DNA of 22,626 bases from positions 1-22,626 of IMG/VR virus record IMGVR_UViG_3300037584_000260; one strand, 5' to 3'. The notes beneath the pieces were generated by a model. It had not been told where the DNA came from, did not search any database, and saw only the letters and a program-made list of their open reading frames with translations. Both the position numbers and the translations under genes were made by a program. Shown here piece after piece: positions 15,610 through 22,626 of the stretch. Numbering within the stretch: position 1 is the stretch's first letter; each line of letters opens with the position of its first letter. This DNA is from a virus.

Positions 15610-16647
15610 TTACCTTGCTGTACATGGTACATTGTTTGAACCTACTAATGATTGACCAAATGCCATAAAAAAATTTTCTCTACCAGATGTATTAGAACCA
15701 CTACCACCAGTAAATTTAAAACCATTTGAAAGTATGTCTATTGAATGATTTGCATTACTTGTATATTCTGTTGCATTACCATCTGCTTCTAAAAATTGTT
15801 GAACATTATTATAACCTGGTCTTTTATTATCATACATAAACCAATTTCCAGATGTTTTAGCTTTTACCATAATAAATGATGGAGCAAAACCACAGTACAC
15901 AAATGTACCATCGGTACTACCATTCCCAGTTAGAGAACCAAATTTTGAATAACCAGTTTTTTCTACGAAGCAGTATGCTATATAATTTTCTCCACTTCTG
16001 TTTGTGTTATTATTTCCTACACTAAAGACAGATGAAGTTGGTGCTGTATCATTAAAAGATGGGTCATTAGCTTTTGCTGCAGTTTCGTTTAATTCTGATA
16101 CTTCATTATATGTACTATCAATATTATCTCCACCAACAATCCAACCACCTGTAGTTATTGTTCCTAAAGGTTTTACTATAATAAAATTAGGTTTAGCATT
16201 TAATCCATGACCTACTGTAGTTGCTGAACCTGTACCTGTTCCATATTTAACAATACTAAATCCTGCAGTATTATTTACTGAAACAGTAGAGTTTATTCCA
16301 CCATCTGTATTAGCTGAACCTGCTCCATTTGCTTTCCAGTTCCATGATGCAAAAGTATCTCCACTTTTATTATCTCCTGCATTACTTCCAAGAGTAAAAC
16401 CATCACTATTAAAAGCTGTTAATGAAGTTGCTGTTGTGTATTGTTCTTCAGTAGTATCTGGGTGACAATATTTTGTAGCACCTCTAACAGCATCATAAAT
16501 TCTATGTGAATATGATTGTGTTCTTATTTTTATCCATGTCATATCTGGTTGGAAACCAACACCTGTGATAGCATTAGTAGAACCATTACCAGTATAAAGT
16601 TTAGTATTAAAATGCTCTGAAGATTTATTAATTGTTGTGTATGCCAT
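15610..16647 (-). CDS. Tail-associated protein with three W/D repeats (DUF7483-like)
   Basis: A 345-residue protein. It contains three related units: GFQPDMTWIKIRTQSYSHRI (near 31-50), GLNAKPNFIIVKPLGTITTG (near 148-167) and GFAPSFIMVKAKTSGNWFMY (near 253-272). Each has the form G-F-x-P-x-(x)-hydrophobic-I/M-x-K, followed by a Trp/His and Asp-x-x-R-type segment. I associate this with a domain of marine-phage tail proteins, probably named DUF7483, but could not check. The end FFMAFGQSLVGSNNVPCTAR is typical of that set. Its ATG shares one base with the stop of the upstream LamG/SPRY gene. A virion surface or receptor-binding role is inferred from the neighbours. Confidence 0.65.
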   Translation of the reverse strand: MAYTTINKSSEHFNTKLYTGNGSTNAITGVGFQPDMTWIKIRTQSYSHRIYDAVRGATKYCHPDTTEEQYTTATSLTAFNSDGFTLGSNAGDNKSGDTFASWNWKANGAGSANTDGGINSTVSVNNTAGFSIVKYGTGTGSATTVGHGLNAKPNFIIVKPLGTITTGGWIVGGDNIDSTYNEVSELNETAAKANDPSFNDTAPTSSVFSVGNNNTNRSGENYIAYCFVEKTGYSKFGSLTGNGSTDGTFVYCGFAPSFIMVKAKTSGNWFMYDNKRPGYNNVQQFLEADGNATEYTSNANHSIDILSNGFKFTGGSGSNTSGRENFFMAFGQSLVGSNNVPCTAR

Positions 16648-17990
16648 TATGAGTTAAGTCCTTTTGTTGATAAAGCTGTGTAGCCAGTTGGTACATCATA
16701 TTCAAATATTCCTATTCCTGATGCGTTAGTTCCTGCACTAGATACTGCTGTTGTTCCAAAGTAGCCATTTCCAAAGTTTGCACTCCATTGACAATTATTG
16801 TTATATACCGAAGTTGCAAAAGTTAAAGCATCTCCTGTGTTTAAAGAAGAAATATCATAACCACCAGTATTATTAGCTGGGTCTCCACTTGCTAACCATG
16901 TTCCACCATTTACTCTAAAATGACATTTATTATTTGTAATATCTAATGCTACTGAAACAATATTATTAGTTGTATATGTTATAGAAGTTTGATTATCAAT
17001 AACACTGGCACTTTTATAAACATTTCCACCAGGGTGCATTGCTATTCCATTATTTCCAAGATATGTATTATAAACATAATTATCCATTGATGAAACACCA
17101 CAATAAGGAGATGAACCATCTTGTGGTCCGAGATTTATCATTTTAAATTCTGCATAAAATTTTCCAGTAATATTACCTATATTGCATATAGCTTGTCTTT
17201 GACCAACTCCACTTGTTTGTTTTTGAGTAGTATTTCCATTTGATAAAGCATTGTGACTACCTAAACTATTTAAATTATTATATGTAGCAAAAACATTACT
17301 TGGACAATCTTCTGTTTTTGTAAGTGTACCACCACCGACTGTAAAATCATTACTGTTAGATGATTGGTCTGTAATTGTATTTCCATCTTTTAAAACTGTA
17401 TATCCATTTCCACCTAGTGTAAAACTAGGAGCAGTATTTATTTTCCATTCGCCAGTTGTACTATCTGTTGAACCAAAAACTGTAGGTGCATAAGAATAAC
17501 CAGAAGAATAATGCACATGAGACATAGAGCCATCAAAATAACTACCTGCGTTCCATGAACCAATGGTATGACCAGTTCCACTATCTGATGTATTAAAAAT
17601 TAAACTATCGCCATTACTTAAATTATTTGTTGAATTTGCAAAAGAAGTTTCTCTTTCTCCATTTACATATATTCTTACTCTATCTCCTGCTGTTGATTGT
17701 GAGCTATCTACATTTACAACAATATGATACCAAGCATTTACATCTCTAAATTTTTTAGATGTTGAATAAGTATAATGATAACCACCATTTTTATAACTAG
17801 CTACAAGTAATTCATCTGCATGACCACCATCACCAAAATAAACTTGAACCCAATTATTACCATCTTGTCTGCTTTTAAAAAGTGTATTAACAGTATTAAA
17901 ACTACCTGACCTTTTTACCCAAGCTGACCATGTCCATTTGTATATCGTTTCTGAAACTGATAAATCTCTTTTTATATATGTACTAGCCAT
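16647..17990 (-). CDS. Tail protein with LamG-like and SPRY-like domains
   Basis: A 447-residue protein. Residues 12-165 look like LamG: YKWTWSAWVKRSGSFN, NAWYHIVVNVDSS, DRVRIYVNGERETSF and GSMSHVHYSSG. Residues 185-235 form a linker with a DGNTITDQSSNSNDF motif. The 472-residue neighbour has a similar DQSSNSITV. Residues about 275-440 have SPRY-like features: KFYAEFKMINLG, PYCGVSSM, VSVALDITNNKCHFRVNGGT, ANFGNGYFG. Proteins that combine a lectin-like fold with a SPRY fold are frequent in marine phage tails. It overlaps both flanking genes by one base. It probably recognises a host-surface ligand. Confidence 0.75.
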   Translation of the reverse strand: MASTYIKRDLSVSETIYKWTWSAWVKRSGSFNTVNTLFKSRQDGNNWVQVYFGDGGHADELLVASYKNGGYHYTYSTSKKFRDVNAWYHIVVNVDSSQSTAGDRVRIYVNGERETSFANSTNNLSNGDSLIFNTSDSGTGHTIGSWNAGSYFDGSMSHVHYSSGYSYAPTVFGSTDSTTGEWKINTAPSFTLGGNGYTVLKDGNTITDQSSNSNDFTVGGGTLTKTEDCPSNVFATYNNLNSLGSHNALSNGNTTQKQTSGVGQRQAICNIGNITGKFYAEFKMINLGPQDGSSPYCGVSSMDNYVYNTYLGNNGIAMHPGGNVYKSASVIDNQTSITYTTNNIVSVALDITNNKCHFRVNGGTWLASGDPANNTGGYDISSLNTGDALTFATSVYNNNCQWSANFGNGYFGTTAVSSAGTNASGIGIFEYDVPTGYTALSTKGLNS

Positions 17991-18781
17991 TAGTTAAATT
18001 GTCCTCCACCAGTTGCACCGAAGCTAGAAGTTAAGCTAAATGCTCTATCTACTGTTTGACCTTCAGCATCTGTTATTCTTGCTGTAAAATTATATTGTGT
18101 TGCAGAAGTTGAACTTCCACCAAAATCTGTTGTTGCTAAAACTCCTGCTGATGAAAGAGTTACATTAGCACTTGATAAGTTTGAACCTACTTCAGAAAAT
18201 GTTATTGAACTATCTGAAGTACCTTGAAGTGTAAATAAAGTACCAGAAAAATCTCCTGCAAAAGTTCCAAGTGAACCTGCATTTGTAGTAAATGTAGGAG
18301 CAGTAGATGCAGTAATAATATTATTTGTGCTTCTACCTGCATTACCATCAGGATTTTCTACTCTTACAAAATAGTTACCAGAAGCTAAAGTTACATTAAC
18401 TGAAAGTGTTGTTGCATTTGTAAATGTAATTGAGTTAGCTACAGTTACTGAACCATCTGTTTTAACAAATTCTACTTGTGGTACTGATACAAAGTTTGTT
18501 CCTGTAATACTAATTGTTGTAGCTGTTGCAGGAGCAATAGTTTGAGATACATCAGCAACTGTTGGTTTAGTTTCTCCTACTGTAACTGAACCACCTAAAG
18601 CTACTGCAGAACCATTTATAGTAATTGATTCATTTAAAATTTTTGCATTAGTAACTGCATCTGCATTTACTTTAACAGTAGTAACAGCATTACTAGCAAT
18701 TTTATCTGCTGTAACTATACCATTATTTAAATCATCTGCTGTTATCGCTGCATTTGCAGGTACTCTACCTATATAGGGCAT
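17990..18781 (-). CDS. Tail fibre with IPT/TIG and second Ig-like domain
   Basis: A 263-residue protein. The N-terminus (MPYIGRVPANAAITADDLNN) and the ITADKIASNAVTTVKVNADA-type segment (21-50) are fibre-stalk repeats. Residues 72-157 look like an IPT/TIG fold: PTVADVSQTIAPATATTISI, TGTNFVSVPQVEFV, LSVNVTLASGNYFVRVENPD. Residues 161-252 form a second Ig/cadherin-like unit (APTFTTNAGSLGTFAG, ending YNFTARITDAEGQTVDRAF). An AGGAAA ribosome site precedes it, 15 bases after the 112-residue gene. It is likely an adhesion protein at the tail. Confidence 0.72.
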   Translation of the reverse strand: MPYIGRVPANAAITADDLNNGIVTADKIASNAVTTVKVNADAVTNAKILNESITINGSAVALGGSVTVGETKPTVADVSQTIAPATATTISITGTNFVSVPQVEFVKTDGSVTVANSITFTNATTLSVNVTLASGNYFVRVENPDGNAGRSTNNIITASTAPTFTTNAGSLGTFAGDFSGTLFTLQGTSDSSITFSEVGSNLSSANVTLSSAGVLATTDFGGSSTSATQYNFTARITDAEGQTVDRAFSLTSSFGATGGGQFN

Positions 18782-18796
18782 TTACTATTTCCTTTA

Positions 18797-19135
18797 TTAT
18801 GCTGATATTGTATCTACAACACTTGTAATTATATCAACAGATGAAGCTGCTGAAGCATAAGCTTTAATTGCATCTCCATTCATTAATACAACTTTAGAAC
18901 CACCATCAATTAATTCTAAAGAACCACCTGTAGGAATAGGTGCATCTTTAATAATATGATAAACAGTAGAATTGTTCTCTACATAAACAGTAACATTAAC
19001 TGAAGTGCCAGAAGTATTAACACATCTAACACCAATAATTGCATCATCAGTAGTCGTTGCTGCTCTTAGTTGTGTAGGAGAACCAGAGTTGTTTGATATA
19101 TTTCGTTCCAGAGTTCTTTCAAAATCTTGTGCCAT
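18797..19135 (-). CDS. Small beta-rich virion protein at head of promoter-driven fibre block
   Basis: A 112-residue protein starting MAQDFERTLERNISNNSGSP. The alternating pattern (ATTTDDAIIGVRCVNTSGTS, VNVTVYVENNSTVYHIIKDA, PIPTGGSLELIDGGSKVVLM, NGDAIKAYASAASSVDIITS) suggests a single beta-sandwich. I recall similar small proteins near the fibre genes of marine phages, without an assigned function. It is the first gene after the consensus promoter at 19176-19148. An AGGA lies 7 bases before the ATG but upstream of the predicted transcript start. A small tail adaptor or decoration protein is a fair guess only. Confidence 0.7.
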   Translation of the reverse strand: MAQDFERTLERNISNNSGSPTQLRAATTTDDAIIGVRCVNTSGTSVNVTVYVENNSTVYHIIKDAPIPTGGSLELIDGGSKVVLMNGDAIKAYASAASSVDIITSVVDTISA

Positions 19136-19147
19136 AGAATTATCCTA

Positions 19148-19176
19148 ATTATACCTTTTTTTTGTCATATTGTCAA
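19148..19176 (-). promoter_or_regulatory. Consensus sigma70 promoter inside the fibre block
   Basis: On the minus strand TTGACA (19176-19171) is followed by 17 bases with a run of eight A and then TATAAT (19153-19148), a perfect housekeeping promoter match. It begins 6 bases after the stop of the 534-residue fibre gene. The predicted transcript start near 19141 is only 6 bases before the ATG at 19135, so the RNA would be almost leaderless. Confidence 0.88.
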
Positions 19177-19182
19177 CACAAA

Positions 19183-20787
19183 CTATAATGCAATAGCCAT
19201 TGCTACTGCAAAACCATTACTAGCTTTAGTATTGATATTTGTATTGGCTGTATTTATTTGAGTTTGAATAGCAGAAGTTACACCATTCAAGAAACCAAAT
19301 TCTGTATTATCTACTGAACCATCATGTATTAGATTAGCATTTAATCTATTAGATGAATCAATAGTTGCTTGTTTAGCATCTATCTGTGTTTGAGCATTAG
19401 ATGATAAACTATTAATAAATTGAAACTCTGTACTTGTTACACTACCATCTGCTATTTTAGTAGCATCAATAGCTGCTGCAGATTTAATATTAGCATTTTC
19501 AATATTAGTAATTGAGTTACCAGTACCATCTGCATCTATAGTTTTATTAGTAAATATATTTGTACTTGATGCTGAAACTTCTGCATTTAAAGTTACTGCA
19601 CCAGTTGTACCACCACCTGATAAACCTGTACCAGCTATAACATTAGTAATATCTCCAGTTGGAACTGTAGCTACTTGAGCATCAACATAAGCTTTAATAG
19701 ATTGTTGAGAAGCAACTGCTGTAGCAGAATCAGATGACATATTATCTTCATCTTTAAATGCTGTACCACTAATAGAAGTATTTAATACTGGACTTGTTAA
19801 AGTAGGGCTTGTTAAAATTTTGTTTGTTAAAGTTTGTGCTGTAGATACATCAACTGTAGTTGCAGTATCTATATTTAAAGTTGCAGCTCCACTTGCAGCT
19901 CCTCCAGATAATCCTGTTCCAGCAATAACTTCAGTAATATCACCAACAGGTATTGTTGCAACTTGAGTATCTACATAAGATTTAATAGCTTTTGCTGAAG
20001 CAAGTGTAGTATCACCTGCAGCAACTGAAGTTAAATCTGTATCTAATACTCCAGATTTTAAATTATCTACTTCAACATTTGATAATGTATTATTATCTAC
20101 ATCAATAGTTTTACCAGTTAAAACTTGTGAACCTGTTAATGTTGCAACTGTAGCATCAATTGCTATATCATTTGCATTTGCAGTAATACCTGTACCACCT
20201 ATAACATTTAGTGTTACATCACCAGATACTCCACCACCTGTTAATCCAGAACCAGCAACTACTGAAGTAATATCTCCTACAGGAATTGTTGCAACTTGTG
20301 CATCAACATATGTTTTAATTGCTTTAGCACTAGCTACTGTATTATCACTTCCTGAAACAGATGTTAAATCTGTATCAACATCTGTAATACTTGTAGCACT
20401 TCCAATTACTAAACCATCTAATGTTACAGTACCATCAAAGAAAGCATCTTTAAATTCTAAACTTGATGTACCTAAATCTATATCATTATCTGTTACAGGT
20501 ACAATAGCACCATCTTGTATTTTAAATTGTTCTACTGATGAACCACTTACATCTATATAAAATTCTAAATGGTCATTAGTTGTATCTACTATAATTTTAT
20601 TTAATGGAGTTGCTAAATTTGCATCACCAATTAATCCTATTACTGGACCTTCTTCTGGACTGCCATCATGTTTATGACCACCTGTATTACTAAATGCTGT
20701 TGCTAATTTATTATATTCATCATTAAATAAAGTAGCTTCAATTACATTTCCATTTGAAATATTACTTTGTCTTTTATATCCTGCCAT
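19183..20787 (-). CDS. Repetitive tail fibre protein
   Basis: A 534-residue protein. The N-terminal region (MAGYKRQSNISNGNVIEATL, then FNDEYNKLATAFS and GGHKHDGSPEEGPVIG at 36-51) is common in marine-phage fibres. The His-x-His-Asp segment could bind a metal, as His-x-His motifs do in some fibre trimers. Residues 152-398 carry three copies of a unit with S-x-KAIK-x-YVD-x-QVAT-x-P and GDIT-x-V-x-AG-x-GL-x-GG. Between them lie TLTNK and TSPTLTSPVLNT fibre motifs. Residues 425-534 hold ANIKSAAAIDATKIADGSVT and two related TEF-x-F-(I/L)-N-x-(L/V) segments. The C-terminus is short and hydrophobic (GFAVAMAIAL). It follows the tail hub gene by 4 bases, the position expected for the main fibre. It probably forms an elongated trimer; a chaperone need is inferred. 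Confidence 0.78.
   Translation of the reverse strand: MAGYKRQSNISNGNVIEATLFNDEYNKLATAFSNTGGHKHDGSPEEGPVIGLIGDANLATPLNKIIVDTTNDHLEFYIDVSGSSVEQFKIQDGAIVPVTDNDIDLGTSSLEFKDAFFDGTVTLDGLVIGSATSITDVDTDLTSVSGSDNTVASAKAIKTYVDAQVATIPVGDITSVVAGSGLTGGGVSGDVTLNVIGGTGITANANDIAIDATVATLTGSQVLTGKTIDVDNNTLSNVEVDNLKSGVLDTDLTSVAAGDTTLASAKAIKSYVDTQVATIPVGDITEVIAGTGLSGGAASGAATLNIDTATTVDVSTAQTLTNKILTSPTLTSPVLNTSISGTAFKDEDNMSSDSATAVASQQSIKAYVDAQVATVPTGDITNVIAGTGLSGGGTTGAVTLNAEVSASSTNIFTNKTIDADGTGNSITNIENANIKSAAAIDATKIADGSVTSTEFQFINSLSSNAQTQIDAKQATIDSSNRLNANLIHDGSVDNTEFGFLNGVTSAIQTQINTANTNINTKASNGFAVAMAIAL
19594..20334 (-). repeat. Three imperfect fibre repeats of about 100 residues
   Basis: Homologous segments start near residues 152, 263 and 360 of the 534-residue fibre. 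Each holds S-x-KAIK-x-YVD-x-QVAT (the third has QQSIKAYVDAQVAT) and then GDIT-x-V-x-AG-x-GL-x-GG. The periods are about 111 and 97 residues. They look like internal duplications, with room to change fibre length by recombination. Confidence 0.8.
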
Positions 20788-20791
20788 AATA

Positions 20792-22603
20792 TTATCTTCT
20801 TCCTCCTGCTATAAAAGATACAAACATTCCATTTACTGAATATGATGCATCTGTATCATCTGTAAAAAATTTAAAATTATTTGAAAAACCACTTCCAGTT
20901 ACAATCATTCGTTTACTTGGTAATACTACTGCTCCAAATACTGAAGTACCAAATATTGAAGTACTTGAACCAAATACTGCAGCACTACTTAAATTACCTA
21001 CATTAAAAGGACCTGGTTGTGGAACATCAGTAGATTCAAAATCATATCTAATTCTTAATTTTAAATTATTATTTGTTCCTTCTGGTTCAATGTTTGCTTT
21101 AACTGCATACAAACTTTTTCTTAAACCATTATCACCATAATCCATATCTGGTGTTTGAAACTGTGCATTTATATTAGAACCATCAAAATTATTTCCAGTA
21201 TCTAATTGATAAACAAATCCAGTTTCATTTGAACCAAATTGTACTTCTTTATTATTTACATCTAAATCTGAAGTACATCTTTTAATTTCCATACCAACTG
21301 TTTCACTCCATTCAAATGCAGGAACACCATTGGCATCAAATTTAAAAGTTCCTATAATTCCTTTTTGAGCAGAAGATGCTTGACCAGATTGAAAATAAAA
21401 TAATCTGTATTGACTTCTTTCTCTAATAACCATACTAGATATAGTAAAGCTAGATATGTTATCTAATAAAGTATTTATTAATGGTAATATTTTTCTACTA
21501 ATAGAACTTAATTCAACATCACCAATTCTAGCTGTACCAGCAATGGTTCTTAATCCATCAGGTGCTAAAAATATTAAATCTCCACCTATCTCTTGGATTG
21601 TATTTCCATCTACACAACCTATATTTTTAGTTACTGATTTAAGTATAGGGGTAGAATCTAGGTTTGTCAACTCATAAATACTATTTTTACAGAATATAAC
21701 TAGACTATTTCTAAATACTTTTATACCTACAATTACATCTCCAGTATCTATTGTACCTGCAGAAGCACCAGTAAAATCATATGGTTTTAACCTAGTACTA
21801 TATGCAACTGTACTATCTGCATCTGATTGACCAGCTACTATTAATCTTTCAGAAAATATTGTAACTCTTTTAGGATTAATAGGTGTAGACCTTTCCAATG
21901 TTTCAAAATGAAATACATTAGAACCACCTTCTAATGTTATTTGAAATTCAGCTATTTTATTATTACTATCTGTAATATAAACAGTACCAAAATTACCTTC
22001 AGATTCATAATTAACAAATTGACAATTAGTTTGATTTGTTCTAACTACTGCTGTTGCACTAGATAAATCTGAAGAAGACATACCACTTTTCTTTACAGCT
22101 TGTCCACTTGCAGTAGATACTACATTAAAATCTAAAGTTAATACTGTATCACTTGTTATAGATAATACTCTATAATTAACATTATTAATTTGTATTCTAT
22201 CATTAGCAGCAAACTCTGTTGTAAAAGCTGTACCACTTCCAGTTACTGTTGGACTACCTGCTGTTACAGAAACTGTTCCTGTTTTAGTTTTATAAGTATC
22301 TTTATTTATTTGTGTATAACTTGTACCAGTTGTACTAAAATATATATCATCTCCTTGACAAACTATTACTCCATTTGCATATGGAAATAATCCTTCTATA
22401 GATTCTGTTGAAACTCCTGAAGGTATAGCTGAACTAGCTCCACCAAATTTTGTATAACCACTTATTCTTCTATATCCACCAGTTGTAGAAGATTCAAAAT
22501 TTTGTAATTTAGTTGCAGCTCCTGGTGTTCTAAATAATGCATGAGAACTAGATACTAAATCTAGTCCACCTTGTACTGTAATGGAAGCTCCTTGTGTTGC
22601 CAT
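20792..22603 (-). CDS. Tail hub/nozzle-like protein (T7 gp12 or P22 gp10 role)
   Basis: A 603-residue protein. It starts MATQGASITVQGGLDLVSSS with HALFRTPGAATKLQNFESST and GGYRRISGYTKFGG (about 38-54). This opening, where a list of 'fields' with an N-F-E/R-RR-G-Y pattern precedes a beta-propeller, is typical of podovirus tail nozzle/stabilisation proteins. Residues about 105-165 (VTAGSPTVTGSGTAFTTEF, INNVNYRVLSI) form a small inserted beta domain. The body has propeller-like blades (GTVYITDSNNKIAEFQI, NSLVIFCKNSIYELTNL, LIFLAPDGLRTIAG). The end is NGMFVSFIAGGRR. A TAGGA lies 9 bases before the ATG. It lies immediately upstream of the fibre genes. The family call is by pattern only and a different tail-tube protein is possible. 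Confidence 0.6.
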   Translation of the reverse strand: MATQGASITVQGGLDLVSSSHALFRTPGAATKLQNFESSTTGGYRRISGYTKFGGASSAIPSGVSTESIEGLFPYANGVIVCQGDDIYFSTTGTSYTQINKDTYKTKTGTVSVTAGSPTVTGSGTAFTTEFAANDRIQINNVNYRVLSITSDTVLTLDFNVVSTASGQAVKKSGMSSSDLSSATAVVRTNQTNCQFVNYESEGNFGTVYITDSNNKIAEFQITLEGGSNVFHFETLERSTPINPKRVTIFSERLIVAGQSDADSTVAYSTRLKPYDFTGASAGTIDTGDVIVGIKVFRNSLVIFCKNSIYELTNLDSTPILKSVTKNIGCVDGNTIQEIGGDLIFLAPDGLRTIAGTARIGDVELSSISRKILPLINTLLDNISSFTISSMVIRERSQYRLFYFQSGQASSAQKGIIGTFKFDANGVPAFEWSETVGMEIKRCTSDLDVNNKEVQFGSNETGFVYQLDTGNNFDGSNINAQFQTPDMDYGDNGLRKSLYAVKANIEPEGTNNNLKLRIRYDFESTDVPQPGPFNVGNLSSAAVFGSSTSIFGTSVFGAVVLPSKRMIVTGSGFSNNFKFFTDDTDASYSVNGMFVSFIAGGRR

Positions 22604-22626
22604 ATAATTTTATCCTATGGTAATAA

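Noticed and set aside
21665-21670. TTGACA on the minus strand inside the tail hub gene
   Set aside because: No -10-like sequence at the right distance and it is within coding sequence.
22190-22390. Cys/Ser/Ile-rich plus-strand frame that looks like a small cysteine-rich protein
   Set aside because: It is the antisense of the Thr/Ser/Val codons of the tail hub gene; low-complexity composition is an artefact.

Overview
The window is AT-rich (by eye roughly 70% A+T) and reads almost entirely on the minus strand. It looks like the structural half of a lytic marine tailed phage, most like the podovirus-type phages of marine alphaproteobacteria such as SAR11 (pelagiphages) and their cyanophage relatives. 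The reasons are the low GC, the very tight minus-strand packing with many TAATG stop/start overlaps, the lectin-like tail-fibre genes, very large ejection-type proteins, and an IbpA/Hsp20-type small heat-shock gene. The phage type and host are inferences; no portal, capsid, terminase or polymerase gene lies in the window.

Transcription runs from right to left. (1) 22603-20792: a 603-residue tail hub/nozzle-like protein. (2) 20787-12174: a fibre and adhesin block. It holds a repetitive 534-residue fibre; a small 112-residue protein behind its own consensus promoter; an IPT/TIG-Ig fibre; a LamG+SPRY-like protein; a protein with three W/D-type repeats; a second LamG fibre; a fibre with a cupredoxin-like copper-site signature; a carbohydrate-binding plus C1q-like fibre; and a 98-residue possible chaperone. 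(3) 12128-11809: two small genes, one a coiled-coil/one-TM holin candidate (XhlA-like). (4) 11800-5394: Ala/Gln/Asn-rich and basic/amphipathic virion proteins, a run of four tiny Lys/Arg-rich genes, an acidic protein and a coiled-coil protein. (5) 5383-476: a 1635-residue ejection-type polyprotein that carries a SAM-methyltransferase-like domain and a C-terminal lysozyme-like domain. (6) 385-1: Hsp20, cut by the window edge, with its own consensus sigma70 promoter and a 5'-terminal stem-loop.

Functionally the block would build the tail tip, a set of receptor-binding fibres, the proteins ejected into the host with the DNA (wall hydrolysis, membrane passage and perhaps DNA or target modification) and a lysis protein. 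Two promoters match TTGACA-17-TATAAT exactly, one before the 112-residue gene and one before hsp20. Both start within 6 bases of the preceding stop codon. They suggest transcription by the host sigma70 RNA polymerase, with expression boosted inside an otherwise continuous late operon. No stretch over 300 bases lacks a gene. I saw no tRNA, CRISPR array, insertion sequence or integrase.
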